Of a stretch of 64,000 bases of DNA, positions 54,719 through 63,811 are shown in pieces. How positions within the stretch are numbered: the first letter of the stretch is position 1; every line of letters begins with the position of its first letter. The stretch spans positions 124,001 through 188,000 of the forward strand of contig NZ_JAAVUT010000009.1 in assembly GCF_018449575.1 (NCBI RefSeq). The letters run 5' to 3'. The notes beneath the pieces were generated by a model. The model had not been told where the DNA came from, did no database searches, and saw only the letters and a list, made by a program, of their open reading frames with translations. Source of the DNA: Sodalis sp. dw_96. GTDB taxonomy: Bacteria > Pseudomonadota > Gammaproteobacteria > Enterobacterales > Enterobacteriaceae. A program made the position numbers and the translations under genes.

Positions 54719-56283
54719 GTGAGGATCGGCACTGGCAGCCGGCCGGGAATCCCTGGGTAGTGGCATGGGTCGTGACCTTGGCGGTGTTTATGGAGATACT
54801 CGACACCACCATCGTCAATGTCGCCCTGCCCCATATCGCCGGAACCGTATCGGCGAGCTACGACGAATCCACCTGGGTGCTTACCTCTTACCTGGTGGCG
54901 AACGGTATCGTATTGCCTATTTCCGCTTTTCTTGGCCGAGTGTTCGGCCGCAAGCAATATTTCTTGCTGTGTATCGGCATGTTTACCGTCTGCTCTTTCC
55001 TGTGCGGCATCTCTACCGAGCTGTGGCAGATCATCCTGTTTCGCGTGCTGCAGGGCTTTTTCGGCGGCGGTCTGCAACCAGTGCAGCAATCGGTGCTGCT
55101 GGATTATTTCAAGCCCGCGGACCGCGGCAAGGCCTTCGGACTCTCCTCCATCGCCATTATCGTGGCGCCGGTGCTGGGTCCGACGCTGGGGGGCTGGATC
55201 ACCGACAATTACAGCTGGCGCTGGGTGTTTCTGATCAATATCCCCATCGGCATCCTGACCATGGTGGCCATTTATCAACTGCTGGAAGATCCCCCCTGGG
55301 AACGCCGGGTCAAGGGGCGCAAACTCTCCATTGATTATACCGGCATCGGCCTGATAGCCCTCGGTCTGGGATGTTTGCAGGTCATGCTGGATCGCGGCGA
55401 GGACGATGACTGGTTCTCGTCCAATTTCATCCGACTGTTTACGGTGCTGGCGGCGGTAGGCATTGTGGGGGCCATTTACTGGCTGCTTTACACCAAAAAA
55501 CCGGTGGTGGATTTGCGCTGTCTCAAAGATCGTAATTTTGCCGTATCCAGCCTGCTGATGGCCGGCATGGCCATGATCCTCTACGGCAGTTCGGTGGCGA
55601 TACCGCAGTTGGCGCAGCAGGAACTGGGATATACCGCCACCCTCTCCGGCCTGGTGATGTCGCCGGGGGCAATTTTAATCGTATTATCCATCCCGCTGGT
55701 GATAAAACTGATGCCCATAGTGCAAACCCGCTGGCTGGTGGCCTTCGGCTTCTCGTTACTGGCGATAGCCTTTATTTATTCCAGCCGTCTGGTGCCGAAC
55801 GTGGATTATATTACCTTGGTCCTGATGCGCAGCGCGCAGTCCATCGGGCTGGGATTCCTGTTCGTTCCCCTTACCACGGTGGCCTATATCACGCTGGCGC
55901 CAAAATTGAATGCCGATGCCTCGGCGCTGTTTACCATGTTCCGCAATGTGGCGGGATCCATCGGGATATCCTTGTCCACCGCCGCGATTACCGAGCGCAG
56001 CCAGGTGCATAGCGCCTATCTTGTGGAGAATATGACCCCGCTCAATGAGCAGTTCCAGCAGGCGCTGAGCAACGGCGCGGCGGCAGTGCGCAATTTTTCC
56101 CTGCAAATCGGCGATCCGGTGCAAATCGCCACCGGCAAGTTATATCAGCAAATGATTATCCAATCGCGGATTATGTCCTACATCGACGTGTTTTCCGTTT
56201 GCGCGCTGGTGGCGTTTATCCTGATTCCTTTCTGTCTGTTGCTTTCGCCGGTGAAGGGCGAAGGCAGTGTGGGAGTTCATTAG
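54715..56283 (+). CDS. EmrB/QacA-type (DHA2) drug:proton antiporter
   Basis: Inner-membrane MFS exporter of 522 residues with about 14 spans. Motifs are LDTTIVNVALPHIAG (about 24-38, DHA2 motif D), FLGRVFGRKQYFL (about 76-88, motif A) and APVLGPTLGGWI (about 150-161, antiporter motif C). Its ATG overlaps the adaptor stop (ATGA), and its end lies next to the outer-membrane factor gene. Together they form a tripartite pump of the EmrAB-TolC kind. The drug substrate is unknown. Confidence 0.93.
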   Translation: MSEDRHWQPAGNPWVVAWVVTLAVFMEILDTTIVNVALPHIAGTVSASYDESTWVLTSYLVANGIVLPISAFLGRVFGRKQYFLLCIGMFTVCSFLCGISTELWQIILFRVLQGFFGGGLQPVQQSVLLDYFKPADRGKAFGLSSIAIIVAPVLGPTLGGWITDNYSWRWVFLINIPIGILTMVAIYQLLEDPPWERRVKGRKLSIDYTGIGLIALGLGCLQVMLDRGEDDDWFSSNFIRLFTVLAAVGIVGAIYWLLYTKKPVVDLRCLKDRNFAVSSLLMAGMAMILYGSSVAIPQLAQQELGYTATLSGLVMSPGAILIVLSIPLVIKLMPIVQTRWLVAFGFSLLAIAFIYSSRLVPNVDYITLVLMRSAQSIGLGFLFVPLTTVAYITLAPKLNADASALFTMFRNVAGSIGISLSTAAITERSQVHSAYLVENMTPLNEQFQQALSNGAAAVRNFSLQIGDPVQIATGKLYQQMIIQSRIMSYIDVFSVCALVAFILIPFCLLLSPVKGEGSVGVH

Positions 56284-56284
56284 T

Positions 56285-57877
56285 ATGCCGGCTCGTTTCT
56301 TAACCGCTCAGCTGCGGTCCGCTCCACAAATGCGCCGTTTCGGCCTGGGTATGCTGGCGGCCATGATGACCGCCTGTTCAGTGGGTCCGGATTATCACGC
56401 CTCCACCCCCGCGACCCCCGCCGCATTCAATAACCTCGACCCCGGCGGCAAAAACCGACCCGCGTCGGCGACCCTGGCGGCGCTGCCCGATCCGTCCTGG
56501 TGGCGTACCTTTAACGATCCTCAGTTGGATGGTTTGATTGACCGGGCTATCGCCGGCAATATCAATCTGCAGCAGGCGGTCTTGCGTATTGCCGGCGCAC
56601 GGGAACAAACCGTGCAGGCGGGTGCCGCCTATTTGCCGTCGGTGCAAGCCAAGGCCAGCTACCAGCGTGAGCAGCTGGGTTTGGCCGGCGAGCTGGATTC
56701 CGCGCATGTCGACACCTCCAGCGTGGCAAGCCTCAGCCCGCAAGCCGCCTCCGCTCTGAATACCTTGACCCAGCCGGTGAACCTTTATCAGGGCAGTTTC
56801 GATGCCAGCTGGGAATTGGATCTTTGGGGAAAGGTGCGCCGCTCGGTTGAGATGGCGCAGGCGCAAACCCAGGCCTCGGTGGAAGAGCGCAACGACGCGC
56901 TGGTGTCGCTGGAAGCGGAAGTGGCGCGGACCTACTTGCAGCTACGGGGCGCGCAGACCGTGGCGCAGACCATCCAAACGCAAATCGATGTGGCCGAACA
57001 GTCCCTGGAATTGACCCGCAGCCGCCAGCAACACGGGCTGGCGCCGCAATATGATGTGGAAAATGCCGCCGCCCAGCTCGGTTCGCTCCGGGCGCAGCTG
57101 CCGCAATACCAGGCGCAGCAGCGTCAGGCGATGAACGCCCTGGCGGTATTACTGGGGCAGGCACCCGGCACGCTGGATAACGAATTGGGCGGGGCCAAAC
57201 CCCTGCCCGCCATTCCCGCCGTTGTGGCGGTAGGGGTACCCGCAACCCTGGCGCGCCGCCGTCCCGATGTACGCCAGGCGGAAGCCAGCCTGCACGCGGC
57301 CACCGCCAATATCGGCGTCTCGGTGGCCCAGTTGTTCCCTGACTTATCCCTTACCGGCCAGTTCGGCATGCGCAATACCGATGCGGATTATCTGACCCAC
57401 TGGAGCAGTCATTTTTACAGTTTCGGTCCACAGGTATCGCTGCCGATTTTCCAGGGCGGCCGCCTGGTCTCCAGCGTGAGGCTGGCCCGGGCACAGCAGG
57501 CAAATGCGGTATTGGCCTATCGGCAAACCGTCCTGACCGCCTTGCAGGATGTGGAAAATGCCCTGGTGAGCTACCGCGCCGATCAGCAACAGGTGGATGG
57601 ATTGGAGCAGACCGCCGCATCGCTCCAGAATGCCTTCAATTTATCCAGCGAAAGCTATCGTCAGGGACTCAGCTCGTTTATCACCATGCTTGATGCCCAG
57701 AGGCAGTTGGCCCAGGCCCGGCAGCAGGTGGCCGGCGCCCGGGTCCAGACCGGCATCGATCTGGTGGCGCTTTATAAGGCCCTGGGCGGCGGCTGGGAAC
57801 CTTACACCCAGGTGAATCTACCCAAATATCCGGTATTCGGACCCGCGGAAACGGCGGCGGCCGCTCCGCAAAAGTAA
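56285..57877 (+). CDS. outer membrane efflux lipoprotein (NodT/OprM type)
   Basis: TolC-like outer-membrane channel of 530 residues with a lipoprotein signal (MLAAMMTAC, cysteine 31). Two repeated outer-membrane-factor domains follow: the first around WWRTFNDPQLDGLIDRAIAGNINLQQAVLRIAGAREQ and ASWELDLWGKVRRSVEMAQAQ, the second around VPATLARRRPDVRQAEASLHAATANIGVSVAQLFPDLSLTG and LPIFQGGRL. The ATG at 56285 lies one base after the pump stop, with GGGAG 9 bases upstream. It supplies the operon with its own exit duct rather than relying on TolC. Confidence 0.94.
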   Translation: MPARFLTAQLRSAPQMRRFGLGMLAAMMTACSVGPDYHASTPATPAAFNNLDPGGKNRPASATLAALPDPSWWRTFNDPQLDGLIDRAIAGNINLQQAVLRIAGAREQTVQAGAAYLPSVQAKASYQREQLGLAGELDSAHVDTSSVASLSPQAASALNTLTQPVNLYQGSFDASWELDLWGKVRRSVEMAQAQTQASVEERNDALVSLEAEVARTYLQLRGAQTVAQTIQTQIDVAEQSLELTRSRQQHGLAPQYDVENAAAQLGSLRAQLPQYQAQQRQAMNALAVLLGQAPGTLDNELGGAKPLPAIPAVVAVGVPATLARRRPDVRQAEASLHAATANIGVSVAQLFPDLSLTGQFGMRNTDADYLTHWSSHFYSFGPQVSLPIFQGGRLVSSVRLARAQQANAVLAYRQTVLTALQDVENALVSYRADQQQVDGLEQTAASLQNAFNLSSESYRQGLSSFITMLDAQRQLAQARQQVAGARVQTGIDLVALYKALGGGWEPYTQVNLPKYPVFGPAETAAAAPQK

Positions 57878-58008
57878 AAAAACCAAAAAAGTAAACAACT
57901 TATCTATGTTGATCAAATAAATTAGACCTTCATCACATATTTTTGTAGCACAATGCAAAAAAACAGGAGAAAATTACCACAACCTAATCAACGAGAGGAT
58001 AGTTCCAC

Positions 58009-58296
58009 ATGGGTACGCTGGCCGCAGGCTTTGAGATGATGCGCTGGGAATTGCTCAGTGCTGTGATGATGTTTTTCTCCAGCACGTTAAACGTTGTATG
58101 CCGCAAATCCAGTAAAAATACCCTCGCTTTTATCTTCACCGGCGTCGGTATCGGCATGGCCTATTGGTTTGTCACCGGCTTGCTGGGCATTACCCTCTCG
58201 ATGGAATTGGCGCACTGGCGCAACGTGTGTGCCGGTCTGAAAGAACTGGGGGAATATATTGTCGCCCATACCCCGCCGGATTGGCAGATTACCTGA
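58009..58296 (+). CDS. yjcB: YjcB-family small membrane protein
   Basis: 95-residue protein with two hydrophobic segments. The start MGTLAAGFEMMRWELLSAVMMFFSSTLNVVCRKS closely follows E. coli YjcB (matching RW-LLSAVMMF-STLN), as does the second segment GLLGIT and the PP-W tail. The ATG at 58009 follows GAGAGGA. Function of YjcB is unknown. It stands alone between the efflux operon and the SnoaL-like gene. Confidence 0.8.
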   Translation: MGTLAAGFEMMRWELLSAVMMFFSSTLNVVCRKSSKNTLAFIFTGVGIGMAYWFVTGLLGITLSMELAHWRNVCAGLKELGEYIVAHTPPDWQIT

Positions 58297-58328
58297 TCTT
58301 CATGCCTTAAGCGCACCCAAGATAACCC

Positions 58329-58357
58329 TTGCCAAAAACTGTACCGATCGGTACAGT
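58329..58357 (+). promoter_or_regulatory. promoter of the SnoaL-like gene and tetR-type gene
   Basis: -35 TTGCCA (58329-58334), 17-base spacer, -10 TACAGT (58352-58357). The palindromic operator at 58338-58357 covers most of the spacer and the entire -10, an arrangement expected for repression. Confidence 0.7.
58338..58357. promoter_or_regulatory. 20-bp perfect palindromic operator
   Basis: ACTGTACCGATCGGTACAGT is a perfect inverted repeat. Its size and symmetry fit a TetR-family dimer site, and a TetR-type gene lies about 550 bases downstream in the same transcription unit. Confidence 0.78.
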
Positions 58358-58388
58358 CTTATCTCTACTCATGCAAAAGGCTCTTATC

Positions 58389-58850
58389 ATGGCTAACCTG
58401 GTTCCCCCTTTTACTGTGGACACCGCAATCGCCAAAGTCCGTTTGGCGGAAGATGGCTGGAACAGCCGCGACCCCCGCAGGGTATCCCTGGTCTACTCCG
58501 AAGATACCCAATGGCGTAACCGCGCTGAAATCGTTACCGGCCGCGAGGAAGTGGTGGCGTTCCTGACCCGCAAATGGGCCAGGGAGCTGAATTACCGGCT
58601 AATCAAAGAACTGTGGGCGTTTACCGGTGCCCGTATCGCGGTACGTTTCGCTTACGAATGGCACGATGACAGCGGAAACTGGTTTCGCTCCTACGGTAAT
58701 GAAAACTGGGAATTCAATGAGCAGGGACTGATGTTCCGCCGTTTTGCCTGTATCAATGATTTGCCCATTACCAGCGACGATCGCCGCTTTTTCTGGCCGC
58801 TGGGCCGGCGTCCCGACGACCATCCCGGTCTGTCCGATTTCGGTTTGTAG
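58389..58850 (+). CDS. SnoaL/NTF2-like protein (DUF1348 family)
   Basis: Protein of 153 residues of the DUF1348 family (nuclear-transport-factor-2-like fold): [91 protein letters not shown], ending with the family segment [20 protein letters not shown]. The fold binds small ligands and may be enzymatic; no specific reaction is known to me. The ATG at 58389 starts [11 protein letters not shown] 58371 is an alternative. It is the first gene after the palindromic operator. Confidence 0.86.
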   Translation: MANLVPPFTVDTAIAKVRLAEDGWNSRDPRRVSLVYSEDTQWRNRAEIVTGREEVVAFLTRKWARELNYRLIKELWAFTGARIAVRFAYEWHDDSGNWFRSYGNENWEFNEQGLMFRRFACINDLPITSDDRRFFWPLGRRPDDHPGLSDFGL

Positions 58851-58904
58851 TCGTTTGCCGTAAAGGTTTTGGTAAAGGCATAGCAAAGGCAAGGCGCCAA
58901 TTGA

Positions 58905-59474
58905 TTGAACAGTAAAGAAAACGCAAAAACCGAGCTGGTGGCCCGCATCGCCGAAGTATTCCGTGAGTGCGGGTTTGAGGGCGCTTCCCTGGTGCGCATA
59001 ACCAAGGGCACCGGCCTGGGAAAAGGCAGCCTTTATCACTTTTTTCCCGCCGGCAAGGAGGAGATGGCCACCGCGGTGCTACTGCATATCCACCAGTGGT
59101 TCGCCACGCAGATCTTTGTGCCGTTGGAGCGGGATACCCCACGCGACGCCCTTAACGCCATGTGGCGGGCGGTGGATGGCTATTTCCAATCAGGTAAACG
59201 CATTTGCCTGGTGGGGGCGTTTGCCCTGGACGGTACGCGGGATCGGTTCTCAGGCGCCATCAGCGGCTATTTCAAACGGTGGATAACCGCGTTGGATCGC
59301 GCCCTGCAACGCACCGGGGTTGACGGCGCCACCGCCGCCATCCTGGCGGAGGACACGGTTGCCGCTATCCAGGGCGCCCTGATCCTGGCCCGCGCCCTTG
59401 ACGATCCTGAATTCTTTCCCCGTAGCCTGCAACGTCTGAAACAGCGGCTGGAAGACCGGTTGCCGCCACCATAG
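58905..59474 (+). CDS. TetR/AcrR-family transcriptional regulator
   Basis: Repressor-type protein of 189 residues. The N-terminal HTH (LVARIAEVFRECGFEGASLVRITKGTGLGKGSLYHFFPAGKEEMATAVL, about 10-58) resembles the YxaF/LmrA subgroup. The C-terminal ligand domain includes ICLVGAFALDG and ends RLKQRLEDRLPPP. The only suitable start is TTG at 58905, before which AAGGC is seen; no ATG occurs until residue 53, inside the HTH region. It follows the SnoaL-like gene by 54 bases and probably autoregulates both through the palindrome at 58338-58357. Confidence 0.85.
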   Translation: MNSKENAKTELVARIAEVFRECGFEGASLVRITKGTGLGKGSLYHFFPAGKEEMATAVLLHIHQWFATQIFVPLERDTPRDALNAMWRAVDGYFQSGKRICLVGAFALDGTRDRFSGAISGYFKRWITALDRALQRTGVDGATAAILAEDTVAAIQGALILARALDDPEFFPRSLQRLKQRLEDRLPPP

Positions 59475-59871
59475 CGGGAATTTAACATGCTGCGCCCCAC
59501 CCCCGATGGCCCGATGGATAGCACCGCAGTGAGATAACCGGCACAAACTACTGGCAAACGTTCTGGGAGCCAAAGAGGCGGGACAGGATGCTGAAAGAGT
59601 AAACCGTCCGCGCCAGGGGCCAATACGCCGTCAGACGTCGGCCCGAAGGGCGGCTACCAGGGAGGGTAGCCGTAATCGCGCGGACCGAGCCCCCAGGATG
59701 GGTTCTCGGCAGGTTTATTATATCGCTACGATCTAGCAGCCTGTCCCGACCAGACGCTTTGCCAATAACCTCGCCAAGAGATAACCCGACGGTTTCTTAT
59801 TTCCAGCGGCTTGAAAAAATGCCAGTATGGCTGGGCCATTGTCACCCTAACGTTGATTGTAAAGGAAGCCT
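59475..59871. other. intergenic region with nested inverted repeats
   Basis: Between the TetR gene and a GST gene. Bases 59604-59725 are densely folded (separate entry). The rest shows no gene; TAAAGGAAG just before 59872 is the GST ribosome-binding site. Confidence 0.6.
59604..59725. other. structured non-coding element with nested hairpins
   Basis: An outer 8-bp pair GTCCGCGC (59606-59613) / GCGCGGAC (59678-59685) encloses an 8-bp hairpin CGGCTACC-AGGGAG-GGTAGCCG (59651-59672) and a smaller GCCG...CGGC pair near 59628-59643. A third stem CCGAG / CTCGG follows at about 59684-59712. The layout is that of a multibranched RNA or a repeat-derived cruciform element. No coding frame is present. 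Confidence 0.6.
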
Positions 59872-60495
59872 ATGCTGAAAATACTGGGCAGATCTTCATC
59901 CATTAATGTACGTAAGGTTTTGTGGGCCTGTGAGGAGTTAGGCATCGAGTATGAGCGCGAGGACTGGGGCAACGGGTTTAAATCCACCCAGAGCCCTGAA
60001 TTTCTCGCGCTGAACCCCAATGCCATGGTGCCGGTTATCCAGGATCAGGACTTTGTCTTATGGGAATCGAATGCCATTATCCGTTACCTGGCGCGCGCCT
60101 ACCGAGGCGAGTTGTTATACCCGGCGGCCCCCAAAATCCGCGCCGGCATCGACCAATGGATTGACTGGCAAGCCGCCGAACTCAATCCGGCCTGGAGCTA
60201 TGTCTTCAGCGCGCTGGTACGACACAACCCTGAATATCCCGATGCCGACCGCATCACAGCCGCCACCGCCGCCTGGAGCGGGAAAATGTCGATCCTCAAT
60301 AACCAGCTTAACGCCACCAACGCGTACGTTGCGGGTTCGGCATTCACCCTGGCGGATATTCCCATCGGTCTTTCGGTCAACCGCTGGTTCTCCACCCCGC
60401 TCCAGCGCCCCGACCTGCCGGCGGTGAGCGCCTATTATGAGCGATTAAGCCAGCGGCCGGCCTTTATGGCCCATGGCAGAAACGGACAGCCCTAA
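59872..60495 (+). CDS. glutathione S-transferase (GstB-like)
   Basis: GST of 207 residues. The N-terminal domain has GRSSSINVRKVLWACEELGIEYE, NPNAMVPVIQDQD with the cis-proline, and LWESNAIIRYLA (about 62-73). The C-terminal domain includes IDQWIDWQAAELNPAW and FTLADIPIGLSVNRWF. It resembles the GstB protein at 4018-4644 in motif spacing, so the window carries two related GSTs. The ATG has AAGGAAG upstream. Stands alone and converges with the UgpB-like gene. Confidence 0.9.
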   Translation: MLKILGRSSSINVRKVLWACEELGIEYEREDWGNGFKSTQSPEFLALNPNAMVPVIQDQDFVLWESNAIIRYLARAYRGELLYPAAPKIRAGIDQWIDWQAAELNPAWSYVFSALVRHNPEYPDADRITAATAAWSGKMSILNNQLNATNAYVAGSAFTLADIPIGLSVNRWFSTPLQRPDLPAVSAYYERLSQRPAFMAHGRNGQP

Positions 60496-60589
60496 TAACC
60501 GGCTCTAAACTGCAGACAAATGTATTCGGAGTCAATAAGGCGGCACAGGCACTTTGTAAACAAGCCCAAGTCTGAGAATTTCCCCGGCC

Positions 60590-61900
60590 TCAGGGCTGTT
60601 TCAACGCCGTTTGCGCCACATAGGGTTTCATGATTTCATCCGCCTGGCGCTGGGCGTCCCGAGCCGCATCCGCCACCAGGCGCGATTTGTCGGTGACTAC
60701 CGACGCCAGCTGATTTTCCATGGCCTGACGCACCGCCACCGTCTCATAGGTGGCGTACCAGGGATGGGCATACTGCAGCTGTTGCAGCGCCACCGTCGCT
60801 CGGGGATCCTTGGCAAGATAATCCTTCATGGCCGGGGTATCGTAAGCGGCCATGCGCGGCGCGAAATAACCGGTGAACCGGCTCCATTGGCCATTCACGT
60901 CGGGGCTGATGAGATAGGTGAGAAATTCATAGGCGGCAGCCTTTTGCGCTTCGCTGATGCCCTTGAAACTCACCAGGCTGGCGCCGCCGATAATCACCGC
61001 CTGCCGCTGCTGGGCCGGCATCATCGCCACCTCCATGGTAAAATCGCGGCTATTATCGCGCATAAAACCCAATGCGCCGGTGCTCAGCAACGCCATGCCC
61101 AGTTTACCGGAGAAAAACGCGGCGCTGATTTGTTTGGTATTTAATACCCCCGCCGGCATCACCCCGTCGCGATACACCAGATTCTGCCAGAACTGCAGGG
61201 CCCCCCGGGCGCTGGGAGTGTCGTAATACACCTCCCCCGGATAGTTGTCGTTTGACCAGTTGCCCCCGTTGGCATGGGTCAGCGCGGAAAGCATCCAGCC
61301 GCCGTAATCGTCATTGGTGGACGGAATCATTATGCCCCATTGGCCTTTGTCTTTATTAGTGAGCTTTTTGGCGTCCGCCGCCAGTTCCGACCAGGTCCGC
61401 GGCGGCTGGCTTATGCCCGCCTGTTGGAACAGATCGCGATTATAATAAAGAATGGGGGTGGAGTTATGAAAAGGGATGGCATAGGTCTGGCCCAGCACCT
61501 GGGCATTCTGCTGTACCGCGGGCCAGAAGTTTTTTTGCAGGAAAGCCGTCGCCGATTGCTTGTCCGGTGAGAATTTAAATAATTCGTCCATGGGTAAAAT
61601 CTCATCCTTCAGCGCCAGATCGACGGTAAAATTGGCGGACATAATCACCAGCGCCGGCGGGGAACCCGCTTTGGCCGCCGACTCCGCCTTAACCTTGGTG
61701 GTATCGTAGCCGCCGGTAAAAATGCCCCGCACCTCAACCCGCTGCTGGGATTGATTGAACTCTTTGATGATGCGGGTCATTTCCATCGTCAGCTTACCGT
61801 CCACCGGGGCGGGAAACATAAAGTCAATGGCCTCTTTCCCCCAGGCGCCGCCGCTTGCCGCCACGCCGCCCATCAGCAGCATCCAACCTGATATCTTCAT
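60590..61900 (-). CDS. UgpB-like ABC transporter substrate-binding protein
   Basis: Family-1 extracellular solute-binding protein of 436 residues with signal peptide about 1-21 (MLLMGGVAASGGAWG before KEAIDFMFPAPVDGK). Features of the UgpB group include TTKVKAESAAKAGSPPALVIM, YAIPFHNSTPILYYNRDLFQQAG and GIMIPSTNDDYGGWMLSAL. Adjacent gpdQ makes a glycerophosphodiester such as glycerophosphocholine the likely ligand. Last gene of the leftward operon; the ATPase stop codon is immediately upstream. Confidence 0.9.
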   Translation of the reverse strand: MKISGWMLLMGGVAASGGAWGKEAIDFMFPAPVDGKLTMEMTRIIKEFNQSQQRVEVRGIFTGGYDTTKVKAESAAKAGSPPALVIMSANFTVDLALKDEILPMDELFKFSPDKQSATAFLQKNFWPAVQQNAQVLGQTYAIPFHNSTPILYYNRDLFQQAGISQPPRTWSELAADAKKLTNKDKGQWGIMIPSTNDDYGGWMLSALTHANGGNWSNDNYPGEVYYDTPSARGALQFWQNLVYRDGVMPAGVLNTKQISAAFFSGKLGMALLSTGALGFMRDNSRDFTMEVAMMPAQQRQAVIIGGASLVSFKGISEAQKAAAYEFLTYLISPDVNGQWSRFTGYFAPRMAAYDTPAMKDYLAKDPRATVALQQLQYAHPWYATYETVAVRQAMENQLASVVTDKSRLVADAARDAQRQADEIMKPYVAQTALKQP

Positions 61901-62977
61901 TTAGTGCTCCCATAAAAGCGTATGGTGGTTAACCACCGAAAACAGATAACTATCCAGCGGTGAAAACGAGAGAGAAACCTCCTGCCCGGGGGCCGGAATA
62001 GCGCCGCGGTTTTCCCGGCGATACTGAATAACCCCCGCCGGGGTGTTTAAAACGATGAGATACTCGGCGCCATGCAGCTCTCGCCGCACTACCTGGCCGT
62101 GGAGAAAACCGTATTGCCGGTCCTCCGCCAGGTGCTCGGGACGTATTCCGAAATAGACTTCCTTTTCCCCGTAGTCCTGCACCGCATTGCCCCCCGGCCC
62201 GTCGATGGGTCGCCCCGCCAGCCAGGCCTTACCGTCGCCCCAGGGAAGTTTCAGGATATTCATGGCCGGTGTGCCGATAAACCCCGCCACGAACAGATTG
62301 GCCGGTCGCCGGTAAAGGGATTCCGGCGTACCGATTTGTTGCAGACGGCCCTGATGTAAAACCGCGATACGGTCCGCCATGGTCATGGCTTCGATTTGAT
62401 CATGGGTAACGTAAACGGTGCTGATCTTCAGCTTCTCATGCAGCGCCATAATGCCGTCGCGTACTTCGCCACGCAGCCGGGCGTCAAGATTGGATAAGGG
62501 CTCGTCCATTAAAAACAGCGCCGGTTCGCGGATAATGGCCCGCGCCATGGCCACACGCTGCCGCTGGCCGCCGGAAAGCTGGGACGGTTTTCTATCCAGC
62601 AGCGGCTGCAATTGCAGCAAATCCACCACCTTGGCCAGCCGCTGGGGAAATCCCGCCGCCGGCTCGCCGCGTATTTTCATGCCGAACAGAATGTTATTTC
62701 TCACCGTCATATGGGGAAACAGGGCATAATTTTGGAAAATCAGCGAGAAATTGCGCTCCCGTGGGGTCCGGTTGACGATGTCAGCGCCGTTAAACAGCAT
62801 GCGGCCCGCGGTGGGCTGCTCCAGACCGGCCAAGATCCGCAGCAGGGTACTTTTGCCGCATCCCGAAGGCCCTACCAGCACCAGAAATTCCCCTTCCCGG
62901 ATGTCCAGCGTCACCTCCCGCAGGACATCCACCTCGCCGAAGCGTTTGGTCAAGCCGTCGATTGACAATAAAGACAT
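61901..62977 (-). CDS. UgpC/MalK-like ABC transporter ATPase
   Basis: ATPase of 358 residues: Walker A GPSGCGKST (about 36-44), signature LSGGQRQR (about 133), Walker B LFLMDEPLSNLDARLR (about 153-168), then an MOP-type regulatory domain (about 240-355) with FIGTPAMNILKLPWGDGKAWLAG and FGIRPEHL. The ATG at 62977 overlaps the gpdQ stop (TGATG), giving translational coupling. A longer frame to 63022 is rejected because it would extend into gpdQ. It energises uptake by the neighbouring permease(s). Confidence 0.93.
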   Translation of the reverse strand: MSLLSIDGLTKRFGEVDVLREVTLDIREGEFLVLVGPSGCGKSTLLRILAGLEQPTAGRMLFNGADIVNRTPRERNFSLIFQNYALFPHMTVRNNILFGMKIRGEPAAGFPQRLAKVVDLLQLQPLLDRKPSQLSGGQRQRVAMARAIIREPALFLMDEPLSNLDARLRGEVRDGIMALHEKLKISTVYVTHDQIEAMTMADRIAVLHQGRLQQIGTPESLYRRPANLFVAGFIGTPAMNILKLPWGDGKAWLAGRPIDGPGGNAVQDYGEKEVYFGIRPEHLAEDRQYGFLHGQVVRRELHGAEYLIVLNTPAGVIQYRRENRGAIPAPGQEVSLSFSPLDSYLFSVVNHHTLLWEH

Positions 62978-63801
62978 CAGAACGTATCCAGCGGGCAGCT
63001 GATTCGCGGATCGTATAACCAAGGCCCGGCATAGTGCGCCAGAGAGTGGTAGCTGCTCACCAACCCTACCCCATCCACCAGGTTGTGCATCATCATGGCG
63101 CCCGGTTCAAGGCTGTAATAAGCCCGATCGTCCGAGTGGTAATAAGGCACCTGATGCACGGTGGCGGGAGCGGAGCAAATCAGCGCCTGCCGATACTGGG
63201 TGGCAATCATGCGATGCACATGACCGCAGAATATTCGCGTCAGGTGGCCGAAGCGCTCAATCAGCGCCAACAGGGCCATGCCGTTGTCACAGGCAATGGG
63301 ATCCATCTGCGCCGAGCCGAACGCCAGCGGCGGATGATGCATAAAAACATAACTCTCTTTATCGTCCTGAGATAACGCCCGTTCCAACCAGCGCAGGGTA
63401 TTTTCACTTAAATGGCCGTGGGCGGCGCCGGTCACCGAACTGTCGATAAACAGCAGCCGTACCGGGAAATCATCCACTTGATAGGCGATATTTTCCGGAT
63501 CCTGGCCCAGTTGCGGACAAAGCTCACTGAAGGCGTCAAGGAAAAAAGCCTTGTTATCATGGTTGCCGGGAATGACATAGAGCGGATAGTCCAGCATGCC
63601 CAGCATGCGGCGGGCCAGACGATACTCCCCCGGCTCGCCGCAGTTGACGATATCGCCGGTGATAATCACCGCATCGGGCCGTTCCGCCAGCGCATTGATC
63701 CGGTTGATAATTTCTCCATTGGCGGCATTGACATCGATAAAGTCATACAGCTTCGTTCCCTGATGGCGAAAGTGAAGATCGGAAAGTTGAGCAATAAACA
63801 T
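62977..63801 (-). CDS. gpdQ: glycerophosphodiester phosphodiesterase GpdQ (binuclear metallophosphoesterase)
   Basis: Cytosolic calcineurin-fold phosphodiesterase of 274 residues. Metal ligands match Enterobacter aerogenes GpdQ: D8 and H10 in SDLHF, D50 in TGDIVNCG, N80 and H81 in PGNHD, then [21 protein letters not shown] and CGHVHR. The conserved C-terminus [20 protein letters not shown] is also present. It splits glycerophosphodiesters to glycerol-3-phosphate and an alcohol. The ATG at 63801 follows AGGA; the longer frame to 63834 is less likely. It sits inside an ABC operon, so import and hydrolysis are coupled. Confidence 0.93.
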   Translation of the reverse strand: MFIAQLSDLHFRHQGTKLYDFIDVNAANGEIINRINALAERPDAVIITGDIVNCGEPGEYRLARRMLGMLDYPLYVIPGNHDNKAFFLDAFSELCPQLGQDPENIAYQVDDFPVRLLFIDSSVTGAAHGHLSENTLRWLERALSQDDKESYVFMHHPPLAFGSAQMDPIACDNGMALLALIERFGHLTRIFCGHVHRMIATQYRQALICSAPATVHQVPYYHSDDRAYYSLEPGAMMMHNLVDGVGLVSSYHSLAHYAGPWLYDPRISCPLDTF

Positions 63802-63811
63802 AATCGTCCTC

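Noticed and set aside
59604-59725. tRNA or rRNA fragment in the folded element near 59.65 kb.
   Set aside because: No cloverleaf, no CCA end, no anticodon arm and no ribosomal RNA core sequence.
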